Positions 25,755-34,342 of a stretch of 64,000 bases of DNA are shown here, one piece after another. The position numbers and the translations under genes were made by a program. This DNA comes from Bacteroidia bacterium. GTDB lineage: Bacteria; Bacteroidota; Bacteroidia; 2-12-FULL-35-15. The DNA lies in assembly GCA_020051175.1 (NCBI GenBank), contig JAGVJJ010000013.1, forward strand, positions 34,063 through 98,062. The letters run 5' to 3'. The first letter of the stretch is position 1. Each line of letters opens with the position of its first letter. The notes under the pieces were generated by a model that was given only the letters and a program-made list of their open reading frames with translations, made no database searches and was not told the DNA's origin.

Positions 25755-28199
25755 CTACCCTACCGCACCACCGGCCCGCTGCTTGATATCGTCCGCTCCT
25801 CCTCTTCTGCGTTGCGATGGTGATAGAGATGTATTCCCCAGTTTATAGGTAAAAGAAACCGTTGCAACACGTGTATCGCGCCTTGCATCGTATGACTCCA
25901 CATAACCTGTAAAAACAGTAGTTGCACGGGCATTGCTGGTATAAAATATGTCGTTAAAGCTTACTTTCACAATGGCACGTCCCTCGGCAAATTTTTTCTG
26001 TAATCCAATGTTCAGGAACCAAATAGGGCGCACGGTTTCAAAAGCATACACCTCTTTTGTTCTGTAATTACCGCTCAGCTCACCCGAAAAAGTTGAACTG
26101 AAATTAAAAGTATTCACCGAATTAATATTCATATTCAGGTTGCCAACCTGGCTGATACCAGTATTTGCAACATTACCGGAATAAGCCGCATAATACACAT
26201 TCAAATCATTGGCTGAATGCCACCAACTTGCGATCTCATATGGTACAGAAACATTCAGGGCATAAACATCAACGGTTGCCAGGTTGTAATACGTTTGTAT
26301 TGTAAGCTTTGGCTGATCAGGAGCAGGGGCAATCACCTCGATAATATTATTGGTGGTTCGGCCAAAACCCAGTGTGGTAAACACTTTTTCATTGTATATA
26401 TGAGTCAATTCAAACGAGTGCGTTGTTTGAGGCTGCAGGTAAGGGTTTCCGGCCTTATAAGTAGTCGGATCGAGATAAAAACGGAAAGGGTTCAACTGGT
26501 CATAGCCAGGCCGGTTGATACGCCTGCTGTAGTTGAGCTCTAAACCATTCTTGTCACTCAACTTTCGTCCAACAACAAAGCTTGGAAAAAGCTGTGTATA
26601 TGCAGTATCAAATTTCGATCGATACACCAGCTGATTCCCAGTAATATTGGTATTTTCAACGCGAAGGCCAATTTGCACATTTGCGTTTTTCCAGTCCTTG
26701 GCAATATTTCCATACACAGCGTTGATATTTTCCGTGTAAAGGAAATGATTGCTTTTGGAAGAGTCGTAAATGGCCGTACCAGAACTTTTGTTATAAAAGG
26801 CAAGATTATTATCAGCTGTTACATAGCTTGATTTAAAGCCTGTTTCCAATCTTGCAACAGATTTTAATGGTTTGGTAAAGTCCGATTTAAATGAATAAAT
26901 GTTCAACCCACCATTTATATCACCATATAGCAAATAAGGACTGAGGAATTCAACATTGTTTAAATTATAATACCGCGTTGTAAAATTCTGTTCAGTACTG
27001 TTGCCAAAACGTGCATAATCAAGGTCTGTGGTAAGTTCTGTACCGCTTGAATCGAATACGTGCTTGTAATTTAAATTTAGAGAGCCGTTGTGCCAAAAAT
27101 CCTGTGAACGGTTTTTGGTGTCAAAACGTGAAGTGTTAACACGGTCTTTATCATATACCAGGGCCACATTATAACCTGTGGGGTTGAATTTGTTAGAAGC
27201 CCCATTTAACGTAATCCCAATAGTATTTTTAGAATCGATGTAATAATCTGCACCAGCTCTTGCAATGTGGTTCCGGAAATCCATCGTTAGGTAATTGTCC
27301 TGAACATAAGCACCTTGGAAAGTATCTGCATCATAAAAATTCCTGTCGAGCCTGAGCCAGTTAAAACCCTTACGAAAAGCATTGTTGTAACTTGCATATA
27401 CATTCAACTTTTTATTACGGTGATTCAGGGCAATACTGTTATTGGACTTATGGTACTTTCCCTGTCCATAAGCAATTGTTACGCTGCTGTTAGTCCCTAA
27501 ACGTTTGTCCTTTTTTAATTTGATGTTAATAATGGAAGAGCCCGCTGCATCGTACTTTGATGAAGGGTTAGCAATAAACTCTATTTTTTCCACAGCTGTT
27601 GACGACATGCCCCTTAGATAATTAGCAAGGTCAGAGCCGGTCATTGGTGTTGGCTTTCCATCAATCCAAACCGCAACCCCCTGCTTACCTTTAAAGCTGA
27701 TATTATCACCGTTGTCCACACGAACCCCTGGCGCTTTTTCAATCACTTCAAAAGCAGAACTACCGGTGGAAGCAATGCTGTTCTCCACATTAACAATCAT
27801 TTTACCGTGTTCCCTTTCAATATAAGGTTTGCGGGTAGTTACAGTAACTTCGTTGAGTTTAACTTCAGATTGCTGCAATTGAAATACAGGAAGTGTTTTT
27901 GGAGCATTTACCTGAAAAACGTCACTTATAAAGGCTGAGTAACCCAATACATTAGCCTCTACCAGATAGCTTCCATCCAATACGTGATTGAATCTAAATT
28001 CTCCTTTCTCATCCGTAAATTCGGTTTTAACAAGACTGGAATCCGAAGATTTTAGAAGTTGTACAATGGCATCTGCAACAGGAGCCCTGGAGCTGGTATT
28101 AAAACTCCCTGTAAGTTCATAACCCTCTGTAACTGAACTTTGGCTCAAAGCGATAGTTTGAACACCAAGAGCGAAAACGATTAGAATGTTTTTTTTCAT
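25755..28199 (-). CDS. TonB-dependent-receptor-like outer-membrane barrel with regulatory-like N-domain
   Basis: An 814-residue protein with a signal peptide (residues 1-20). Residues about 27-110 form a carboxypeptidase-regulatory-like beta-sandwich (ELTGSFNTSSRAPVADAIVQLL...GEFRFNHVLDGSYLVEANVLGY). A plug-like region follows (KLNEVTVTTRKPYIEREHGKMIVNVENS, then VRVDNGDNISFKGKQGVAVWIDGKP), then a long barrel of the OMP_b-brl_3 type with SRRINRPGYDQLNPFRFYLDPTTYKAGNPYLQPQ. No SusD partner and no clear TonB box are visible. Bacteroidota use many such proteins for uptake across the outer membrane; the ligand is unknown. It has its own promoter. Confidence 0.85.
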   Translation of the reverse strand: MKKNILIVFALGVQTIALSQSSVTEGYELTGSFNTSSRAPVADAIVQLLKSSDSSLVKTEFTDEKGEFRFNHVLDGSYLVEANVLGYSAFISDVFQVNAPKTLPVFQLQQSEVKLNEVTVTTRKPYIEREHGKMIVNVENSIASTGSSAFEVIEKAPGVRVDNGDNISFKGKQGVAVWIDGKPTPMTGSDLANYLRGMSSTAVEKIEFIANPSSKYDAAGSSIINIKLKKDKRLGTNSSVTIAYGQGKYHKSNNSIALNHRNKKLNVYASYNNAFRKGFNWLRLDRNFYDADTFQGAYVQDNYLTMDFRNHIARAGADYYIDSKNTIGITLNGASNKFNPTGYNVALVYDKDRVNTSRFDTKNRSQDFWHNGSLNLNYKHVFDSSGTELTTDLDYARFGNSTEQNFTTRYYNLNNVEFLSPYLLYGDINGGLNIYSFKSDFTKPLKSVARLETGFKSSYVTADNNLAFYNKSSGTAIYDSSKSNHFLYTENINAVYGNIAKDWKNANVQIGLRVENTNITGNQLVYRSKFDTAYTQLFPSFVVGRKLSDKNGLELNYSRRINRPGYDQLNPFRFYLDPTTYKAGNPYLQPQTTHSFELTHIYNEKVFTTLGFGRTTNNIIEVIAPAPDQPKLTIQTYYNLATVDVYALNVSVPYEIASWWHSANDLNVYYAAYSGNVANTGISQVGNLNMNINSVNTFNFSSTFSGELSGNYRTKEVYAFETVRPIWFLNIGLQKKFAEGRAIVKVSFNDIFYTSNARATTVFTGYVESYDARRDTRVATVSFTYKLGNTSLSPSQRRRGGADDIKQRAGGAVG

Positions 28200-28246
28200 G
28201 CAGATACCATTTTTTTATTAAACAACCCCTTCGTTCCAGCCTCAAA

Positions 28247-28277
28247 CAAACTTAAAAGAATTAATTTGATATATCAA
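28247..28277 (-). promoter_or_regulatory. Promoter of the TonB-receptor-like gene
   Basis: On the minus strand: TTG (28277-28275), 20-base spacer, TAAGTTTG (28254-28247), a good match to the Bacteroidota consensus, 47 bases before the ATG. The rest of the 272-base divergent gap (28200-28471) is AT-rich; a TATTTTCG box near 28418 could serve the plus-strand gene, but is weak. Confidence 0.65.
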
Positions 28278-28471
28278 CTATTGATGTGTTAATATTTGTT
28301 AATGATTGTTAAACAACACTGACTTGTTTCTTAAAATATTAAATGTAATGTACTGAATAACAAATACTTAAACCGTTTTAAATTAAAATAATGTTAATTA
28401 CTCCCTTTAACGGTGCTATTTTCGTAAATTCGTATAGATAAAGCGAGCCATTCAGGCGTTCGCAAACACCA

Positions 28472-29092
28472 ATGAAAAAAGGCATTTATTGTTTAGAAGG
28501 TTTATGGACCCAGGATCTTCAGAACAAATCTACTGTACTTCCTATACTTGAATTGCTACATAAGGGGAGCATCTGTAATTACATTTACCATGCCTGCGCT
28601 ACACAAGAGGAACTTGAATTTTTCTTAACAAAATGGAAACGCAAGTCCATCAGTTCAAAGTATCCTATCCTGTACCTTGCCTTTCATGGAAAAAGAGGAC
28701 ATATTTATATTACTCATAAAAACACACTTTCGTTGAAAGACCTGGCAACCATGCTGGAAAGCTCGGCACAAGGCAAGGTTATCTTTTTCGCCTCCTGCGA
28801 AACCTTGAATGCAGGAGGAAGAACCATACAATCGTTTTTGAAAAAAACCAATGCCATTGCAGCGATTGGCTACAAGCAGGAGGTAGACTGGATGCTGGCA
28901 ACTGCTTTTGAATTGCTGGTGCTGGACGCCTTGCAGGAAGACCGGTTCGACAGCCAGGGCATAGAAAAAATAGAAACAAAAATCAAAACTGAATATGGCA
29001 ACCTTTATCAGACACTGGATTGCCGGATGGTAATCAATAAATATATCCACTTTCCGAGAACAAGAAAAAAAACAAAATCCGCACATAAATAA
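28472..29092 (+). CDS. CHAT-like single-domain protein (putative His-Cys protease fold), DUF6642-like
   Basis: A 206-residue cytoplasmic protein without signal peptide. The pattern YPILYLAFHGKRG (His72) followed by KVIFFASCETLNAGG (Cys109) is that of the caspase-like CHAT fold: strand-His-Gly, then strand-Ala-Ser-Cys-Glu. The region after (AIAAIGYKQEVDWMLATAFELLVLDAL) also fits the last strand and helix of CHAT. The start (MKKGIYCLEGLW) recalls a family I know as DUF6642. No sensor or repeat domain is fused to it, which is unusual, since most CHAT domains sit beside TPR or STAND modules. The acyl-CoA dehydrogenase starts 16 bases downstream. Peptidase activity is inferred from the dyad only. 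Confidence 0.6.
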   Translation: MKKGIYCLEGLWTQDLQNKSTVLPILELLHKGSICNYIYHACATQEELEFFLTKWKRKSISSKYPILYLAFHGKRGHIYITHKNTLSLKDLATMLESSAQGKVIFFASCETLNAGGRTIQSFLKKTNAIAAIGYKQEVDWMLATAFELLVLDALQEDRFDSQGIEKIETKIKTEYGNLYQTLDCRMVINKYIHFPRTRKKTKSAHK

Positions 29093-29108
29093 CCCATACG
29101 CAAATAGC

Positions 29109-30824
29109 ATGAAAACAACTGTATCATCAGCACCCGCTTATCCACAGGAAAAAAATCATGTATTGAACAAAAATTTTCGTCCCAGCGAAAACTTTTTTAA
29201 CAGCGATAAAATTTTTAAAAACTACCTGAAAACAAATGCCACTGCCGAAGGGTTTGATTACATGTCGGCAAGGTTAAATGTTACTGGTAAGGATGCCGCT
29301 GGCAAAATGAACGAGTTGTCATTACTGGCCGATAAGCTGGGCCCCGAACTGGTAAAAAGAAATTACCTGGGAGAAACCATCAATGAGATACGCTTTCATC
29401 CTTCTTACTGGGAGCTGATGAAAGTAGCAGTTAAATCCGAGATGTTCCGTGTAAAGTGGGAACCTTCGCTTCGTAAAAAATTCAACACTGAAAAACAGCT
29501 GCTGGGCTTCAGCGCGGGATATATTTATGCTTTGAGCGAATGCGGACAGTTCTGCCCGTTGTGCATGACAGATGGTGTTGCGCAGTTGATTCACATGTTC
29601 TGCGATGAAGAAGACAGAAAAAGACTATTAGCGCACATATATACCGACAATGCCGAAGAATTTTATACAGGTGCCATGTTCCTTACTGAAAAAACAGGCG
29701 GTTCGGACGTAGGTGCCAATATTGTTACTGCAACACACAAAGAAGGGAAATATTATTACCTGAATGGCGAAAAATGGTTCTGCAGCAACGCCAACGCAGA
29801 TATTATTTTTGCGCTTGCGCGTACAGATGCAGATATTAAAGGCACAAAGGGCCTTTCTATTTTTATGATTGAGAAAACACTTCCTTCGGGCGAAAAAAAT
29901 CCGATGGAAGTGATTCGCTTAAAAGATAAGCTGGGAGTACGTTCCATGGCAAGTGCAGAATGTATCATGACCAATACCGTTGGAAAGCTTGTGGGGAACG
30001 AATTTGAAGGGTTCAAAGTGATGGTGGAAATGATCAATGTTTCACGCATCTACAATTCTGTTGCAGCCCTGGCATCGGCACGCAGGGCCTTAATTGAAGC
30101 CTACCAGTTTTTATGTAACCGTGAAACATTTGGAAAAACGGCCATTGAACATCCGCTTATACGTACCAAGCTTACTGAACTAGGTGCATTGAATGTTGCT
30201 AATTTTTATCTTGTTATGCGCACTGTTAAATCCCTTGAATTGACAGACAATGGGGATGAGCGTGAAAAACATTTGCTCCGCATCATTAACCCGATGACGA
30301 AGAAATGGTCGGCAGAAACAGGCGTATACATTACCCGTGAAAGCATGGAACTGATGGGCGGTTTGGGCTATATCGAAGATGGTGTTGTTCCAAAAATCAT
30401 GCGCGATGTAATGGTATTGCCTATCTGGGAAGGTTCCGGTAACATTATCATTTTAGATATGCTGCGTGCCATGACAAAATCAAAAGGGTTTGAAGTAATT
30501 TGTGATGAAATCAATAAAAGTGCTGATAACAATACAGAGTACGGTTCATGGATAAAAGCAGAACTTAGAAAACTGGCTGCGTTTGCAGGAAAAATTAGCA
30601 CCCTGGCACAGGATGAACTGGAAGCATCTGCGAAACCTTTCTTTGAAAAATTAACTTCATTGTACCAGATAGCATTGTTGACAGACAATCTGAACGAAGA
30701 AAGCAAACAATGGATACTCCCTGCATTGAGTTACCTGAAAGGAAAATACAACCCCTCTGAACTGGCAGAAGTAACGCCACTTTCAGTAGGTGAAGTAAAA
30801 GGATTGATTGCGTGGGAGTTTTAA
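29109..30824 (+). CDS. Acyl-CoA dehydrogenase, long form with C-terminal extension
   Basis: A 571-residue flavoenzyme. The FAD/substrate motifs are visible: FLTEKTGGSDVGANIVTA (about 195-212), YYLNGEKWFCSNANADI (about 215-231), LGVRSMASAECIMTN and SRIYNSVAALASARRALIEAY. Near residue 440, LPIWEGSGNIIILDML is the usual end of the core. About 115 further residues form a helical extra domain, as in AidB-like or other long members. It oxidises an acyl-CoA at the alpha-beta bond and passes electrons to ETF; chain length is not clear. It begins 16 bases after the CHAT-like gene and may be co-transcribed with it. Confidence 0.9.
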   Translation: MKTTVSSAPAYPQEKNHVLNKNFRPSENFFNSDKIFKNYLKTNATAEGFDYMSARLNVTGKDAAGKMNELSLLADKLGPELVKRNYLGETINEIRFHPSYWELMKVAVKSEMFRVKWEPSLRKKFNTEKQLLGFSAGYIYALSECGQFCPLCMTDGVAQLIHMFCDEEDRKRLLAHIYTDNAEEFYTGAMFLTEKTGGSDVGANIVTATHKEGKYYYLNGEKWFCSNANADIIFALARTDADIKGTKGLSIFMIEKTLPSGEKNPMEVIRLKDKLGVRSMASAECIMTNTVGKLVGNEFEGFKVMVEMINVSRIYNSVAALASARRALIEAYQFLCNRETFGKTAIEHPLIRTKLTELGALNVANFYLVMRTVKSLELTDNGDEREKHLLRIINPMTKKWSAETGVYITRESMELMGGLGYIEDGVVPKIMRDVMVLPIWEGSGNIIILDMLRAMTKSKGFEVICDEINKSADNNTEYGSWIKAELRKLAAFAGKISTLAQDELEASAKPFFEKLTSLYQIALLTDNLNEESKQWILPALSYLKGKYNPSELAEVTPLSVGEVKGLIAWEF

Positions 30825-30837
30825 TATAAACAAGCAG

Positions 30838-30920
30838 TGTCATTTCGAACCCCGCTTTGGGGCCGGGAGAGAAATCTTCTCCTTTAAACAGAAGATTTCT
30901 CACTACCGTTCGAAAAGACA
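30838..30920. repeat. Family E 83-bp palindromic repeat (TGTCATTTCGAAC)
   Basis: Outer arms TGTCATTTCGAAC and GTTCGAAAAGACA pair with one mismatch; inner arms GAGAAATCTTCT and AGAAGATTTCTC are perfect with a 9-base loop; a small CCCCGCTTTGGGG hairpin lies between the arms. It is in the gap between the acyl-CoA dehydrogenase and transglutaminase-like genes. The type is, to my knowledge, common between Bacteroidota genes. Confidence 0.8.
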
Positions 30921-30941
30921 GCAGAATAAAAACAAAACAAA

Positions 30942-31592
30942 ATGAACGAACAATATCTTCAGCCGGCAGAATTTGTAAACAGTGATTCTGAAGACATAAT
31001 AGCATTTGCAAAAAAAGCTGTTGGTGATTCAACAGGCCCGATTGAGCAGGCTGTAAAATTATACTATGCAGTGAGGGACGGATTCAATTACAATCCCTAT
31101 GATATTGACCTGAATTCTGAAGCCATGAAGGCCAGCTCCTTGCTAAAAAGAAATTATGGTTATTGCGTTGAAAAGGCCTGCCTGCTTGCGGCAGCAGCGA
31201 GGGCATTAGGTATCCCAAGCCGACTGGGCTTTGCAAAGGTGCGCAACCACATTGCCACTGAAAAGCTTGAAGAGCGCCTACGCTCCAATGTATTGGTATT
31301 TCATGGTTTTACAGAGTTGTTCCTGGATGGGAAATGGGTAAAAGCAACACCAGCGTTCAATAAGTCATTATGTGTAAAACTCAATGTGGATTCGCTTGAA
31401 TTCAATGGAAAAGACGACTCTGTATTTCAAGCCTACGGCAAGGAAGGTGCGCAATTTATGGAATACCTGCATGATTATGGCACTTTCCCTGATATTCCAC
31501 GTGATTTGTTTATCAGTGAGCTAAAAAAGCACTATCCGCATATTTTTGAAGAAATGGCCAAGGATTTGACTTTGAAGGTGGATGACAAATAG
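30942..31592 (+). CDS. Transglutaminase-like protein
   Basis: A 216-residue cytoplasmic protein of the transglutaminase/protease-like superfamily. The core is YGYCVEKACLLAAAARALGIPSRLGFAKVRNH, with presumed nucleophile Cys75, and VFHGFTELFLDGKWVKATPAFN with His121. The third, acidic residue of the usual triad is not obvious: the position often held by Asp reads ATPAFN, a form common in this subfamily. Such proteins can be peptidases or amidases, and the target is unknown. The gene stands between two palindromic repeats and is probably expressed alone. Confidence 0.8.
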   Translation: MNEQYLQPAEFVNSDSEDIIAFAKKAVGDSTGPIEQAVKLYYAVRDGFNYNPYDIDLNSEAMKASSLLKRNYGYCVEKACLLAAAARALGIPSRLGFAKVRNHIATEKLEERLRSNVLVFHGFTELFLDGKWVKATPAFNKSLCVKLNVDSLEFNGKDDSVFQAYGKEGAQFMEYLHDYGTFPDIPRDLFISELKKHYPHIFEEMAKDLTLKVDDK

Positions 31593-31624
31593 TATCGTTT
31601 AACCGGGCTCATCCTACAATTTTT

Positions 31625-31697
31625 ACCACTAAGGCACTAAGCACACTTAGGTTCACTAAGTCTTAGTGTTTCTTAGTGCACTTAGTGTCTTAGTGGT
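31625..31697. repeat. Family A 73-bp palindrome, near-perfect copy
   Basis: Units CACTAAG, CACTAAG, CACTTAG, CACTAAG with spacers 1-2-3, central T at 31661, then four perfect CTTAGTG units with spacers 3-2-1, bounded by ACC and GGT. It has the same length and symmetry as 11201-11273. No GxxExxY gene is adjacent. It ends 45 bases before the -7 box of thrA. Confidence 0.95.
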
Positions 31698-31742
31698 TAT
31701 TTTTTATATCTTACTATACTCATTCAATACCCCTCTTTTTAA

Positions 31743-31750
31743 TATATTTG
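31743..31750 (+). promoter_or_regulatory. -7 box of thrA
   Basis: TATATTTG matches TAnnTTTG, 17 bases before the ATG at 31768. No clear -33 TTG. It argues against the longer frame that begins at 31666 inside the repeat. Confidence 0.55.
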
Positions 31751-31767
31751 CTTACAAAACATCGTTT

Positions 31768-34212
31768 ATGCAGGTATTAAAATTCGGAGGAACATCCGTT
31801 GCAAACAGTGAGAACATCAACAAAACTGTTGCTATTGTAAAACAGGCTCTACAAAAGGATAAAACAATAGTAGTTGTTTCTGCATTAGGTGGTACAACCG
31901 ATATGCTGATAGATGCTGTAAAGCTGGCTGCCGCACGCAACGAAGAATACAAAGACAAGTTAAAAACCATTGAAAACAGGCACCTGCAGGCTGTAAGAGA
32001 GCTTATACCTGTTGAACAGCAAGGTGCAACACTCAGCCTGGTAAAGAAAAAATGCAATGAACTGGAAAGCATTTGCGAAGGTGCTTTTCTATTGCAGGAA
32101 GCAACTGCACGCACTATTGATAACATTATGAGTTACGGTGAGCTGCTATCTTCGCTGATCATCTCTGCCAGATTAAATGCACTTCAAATAGCGCATCAGT
32201 GGGCTGATTCCCGCGAGCTGATAAGAACCAATTCCAATTATGGCAATGCGGTTGTAGATAAGGACATTACGGATAAGACAATTCAAAAATACCTGAATCA
32301 AAACAAGACTTCACTTTACCTGTTACCAGGATTCATTGCAGCTGATGCCAATGGTATTACAACTACACTGGGCAGAGGCGGTTCGGATTATACAGCCGCA
32401 ATCATAGCTGCAGCAACAGATGCAAAGGTACTGGAAATATGGACCGATGTAAGCGGCATGATGACTTCTGACCCAAGGCTGGTAAATAATGCAAAAATCA
32501 TTTCCAACATTTCTTACCTGGAAGCAATGGAGCTGTCACACTTTGGCGCTAAAGTTATTTATCCACCCACCATTCAACCGGTGATGAACAAAGGCATCCC
32601 GACCTGGATAAAAAACACATTTGCACCTGGTGACTATGGAACACTGATTGAACGAACTGCTGAAAGCAATAAAAACAGTGTAAGCGGCATTTCAAGCATT
32701 GCTAAAATAGCATTACTAAACCTTGAAGGTACGGGATTAGCGGGTGTTCCCGGAACATCCAGGCGTTTATTCGAAGCTTTGTCCAACGAAAAAATAAACG
32801 TTATCCTGATAACACAGGCCTCTTCTGAATTCTCTATCTGTGTAGGCATTGACGAGGCTAATGCTCAAAAAGCGAAAGAAGCCGTTGATGCAGAATTCGC
32901 CAATGAAATTGCGGTTGGAAAGGTAGAGCCAACAACCACCGAAAGCGAGTTATCCATTATTGCTCTTGTAGGCGAAAACATGAAAAACCACACGGGTATC
33001 AGTGGTAAAATGTTTGGGGCACTGGGACGCAACGGTATCAATATACGGGCCATAGCGCAGGGTTCATCAGAAAAAAACATTTCAACCGTTATCCGTACTG
33101 CTGATGTAAAAAAAGCAGTGAATGTTTTGCATGAGGAATTTTTTGAAACCGTACACAAGGAGCTAAACCTCTTTATCGCAGGTGCCGGCAATGTTGGGGG
33201 TATATTGATTGAACAGTTGAAACAACAACTGCAGTTCATTGATGAACAGCTTCACCTCAACATTCGCGTAATTGGCATTGCCAATAGCAAAAAAGTACTG
33301 TTGAATGAAAACGGGATTAACCTCTCCGGCTGGAAAGAACAACTGCAAAAGTGTTCTGACATGAGCCTTTCGGAATACACCGATTTTATTGTTAATAAAA
33401 ACCTGCGAAATTCAGTATTTGTGGACATTACAGCCAGTGAACAAACGGCAGGCTGCTATGCAGAATTATTAAAGCGAAGCATTTCCGTTGTAGCATGTAA
33501 TAAAATTGCCTGTTCGTCTGACTTTAAAAATTATAAATCGCTTAAAGATTTAGCAAAAGAGTTCAACGCCTCTTTCCTGTTCGAAACCAATGTAGGTGCA
33601 GGCTTGCCGGTTATCGGCACATTGAATGATTTAGTTCGCAGTGGCGATAAAGTAAACAGGATGGAAGCCGTGTTATCAGGTACGCTTAATTTCGTGTTTA
33701 ACAATTACGATGGTACCCGGCCATTTGCGGCTGTTGTAAAACAAGCACAGGATGAAGGATACACCGAACCCGATCCACGCCTTGACTTGAGCGGAAAAGA
33801 TGTAATGCGTAAAATCCTTATCCTGTCAAGGGAAGCAGGACATAGGATGGAACTGGATGATATTCTAAACAACTCTTTCCTTCCTGCATCCTGCATGGAG
33901 GGAAGTGTTCCTGATTTTTACAAAGAACTTGAAAAACACGAAGCCCATTTCAGGAACCTGCATCAGCAAGCTGCGAATGAAGGTAAAAAATTAAAATTTG
34001 TCGCGAAACTGGAAAACGGAAAAGCTTCTGTTGGGCTACAGCACATCAGCAAGGAACAGGATTTGTACCATTTATACGGAAAAGACAATGTGGTGCTGTT
34101 TTATACCAACCGTTATGTAAATCAACCCTTAGTTATCAAGGGAGCTGGTGCGGGGGCTGATGTAACGGCTTCCGGTATTTTTGCTGATATTATAAGGGCT
34201 GCGAGGGTATAG
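31768..34212 (+). CDS. thrA: Bifunctional aspartokinase / homoserine dehydrogenase
   Basis: From the ATG at 31768 the protein has 814 residues. Residues 1-290: aspartokinase (MQVLKFGGTSVANSENI, TLGRGGSDYTAAIIAAA, VLEIWTDVSGMMTSDPRLV). Residues about 300-455: two ACT domains (ISSIAKIALLNLEGTGLAGVPG; LSIIALVGENMKNHTGISGKMF) for feedback control by threonine. Residues about 465-814: homoserine dehydrogenase (NLFIAGAGNVGGILIEQL; FETNVGAGLPVIGTLNDL; EPDPRLDLSGKDVMRKILILSREAG). It catalyses the first and third steps from aspartate to threonine and methionine. Homoserine kinase follows 95 bases downstream; threonine synthase is not adjacent. Confidence 0.95.
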   Translation: MQVLKFGGTSVANSENINKTVAIVKQALQKDKTIVVVSALGGTTDMLIDAVKLAAARNEEYKDKLKTIENRHLQAVRELIPVEQQGATLSLVKKKCNELESICEGAFLLQEATARTIDNIMSYGELLSSLIISARLNALQIAHQWADSRELIRTNSNYGNAVVDKDITDKTIQKYLNQNKTSLYLLPGFIAADANGITTTLGRGGSDYTAAIIAAATDAKVLEIWTDVSGMMTSDPRLVNNAKIISNISYLEAMELSHFGAKVIYPPTIQPVMNKGIPTWIKNTFAPGDYGTLIERTAESNKNSVSGISSIAKIALLNLEGTGLAGVPGTSRRLFEALSNEKINVILITQASSEFSICVGIDEANAQKAKEAVDAEFANEIAVGKVEPTTTESELSIIALVGENMKNHTGISGKMFGALGRNGINIRAIAQGSSEKNISTVIRTADVKKAVNVLHEEFFETVHKELNLFIAGAGNVGGILIEQLKQQLQFIDEQLHLNIRVIGIANSKKVLLNENGINLSGWKEQLQKCSDMSLSEYTDFIVNKNLRNSVFVDITASEQTAGCYAELLKRSISVVACNKIACSSDFKNYKSLKDLAKEFNASFLFETNVGAGLPVIGTLNDLVRSGDKVNRMEAVLSGTLNFVFNNYDGTRPFAAVVKQAQDEGYTEPDPRLDLSGKDVMRKILILSREAGHRMELDDILNNSFLPASCMEGSVPDFYKELEKHEAHFRNLHQQAANEGKKLKFVAKLENGKASVGLQHISKEQDLYHLYGKDNVVLFYTNRYVNQPLVIKGAGAGADVTASGIFADIIRAARV

Positions 34213-34342
34213 ATGTGAGATTTGAGATTTGAGACTCAAAACAATATTCTCTTGCCCGTTTCCCGACAAGCTCGAAACATTTACAATAATAATATTTAAA
34301 TACAACAATGTCTCACATCTCACATCTCACATCTCATATCTC
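34212..34342. repeat. Family D inverted repeat of TGAGAT units spanning the thrB start
   Basis: The left arm (34212-34236) has GATGTGAGATTTGAGATTTG-type units; the right arm (34310-34342) has the complement (CTCACAT repeated). They flank 73 bases and can pair. The left arm begins at the last base of thrA; the right arm encodes the N-terminus of ThrB. Confidence 0.8.

Noticed and set aside
31666..31767. A 34-residue N-terminal extension of ThrA
   Set aside because: It would be translated from the family A repeat and the -7 box; homologues start at MQVLKFGGTS.
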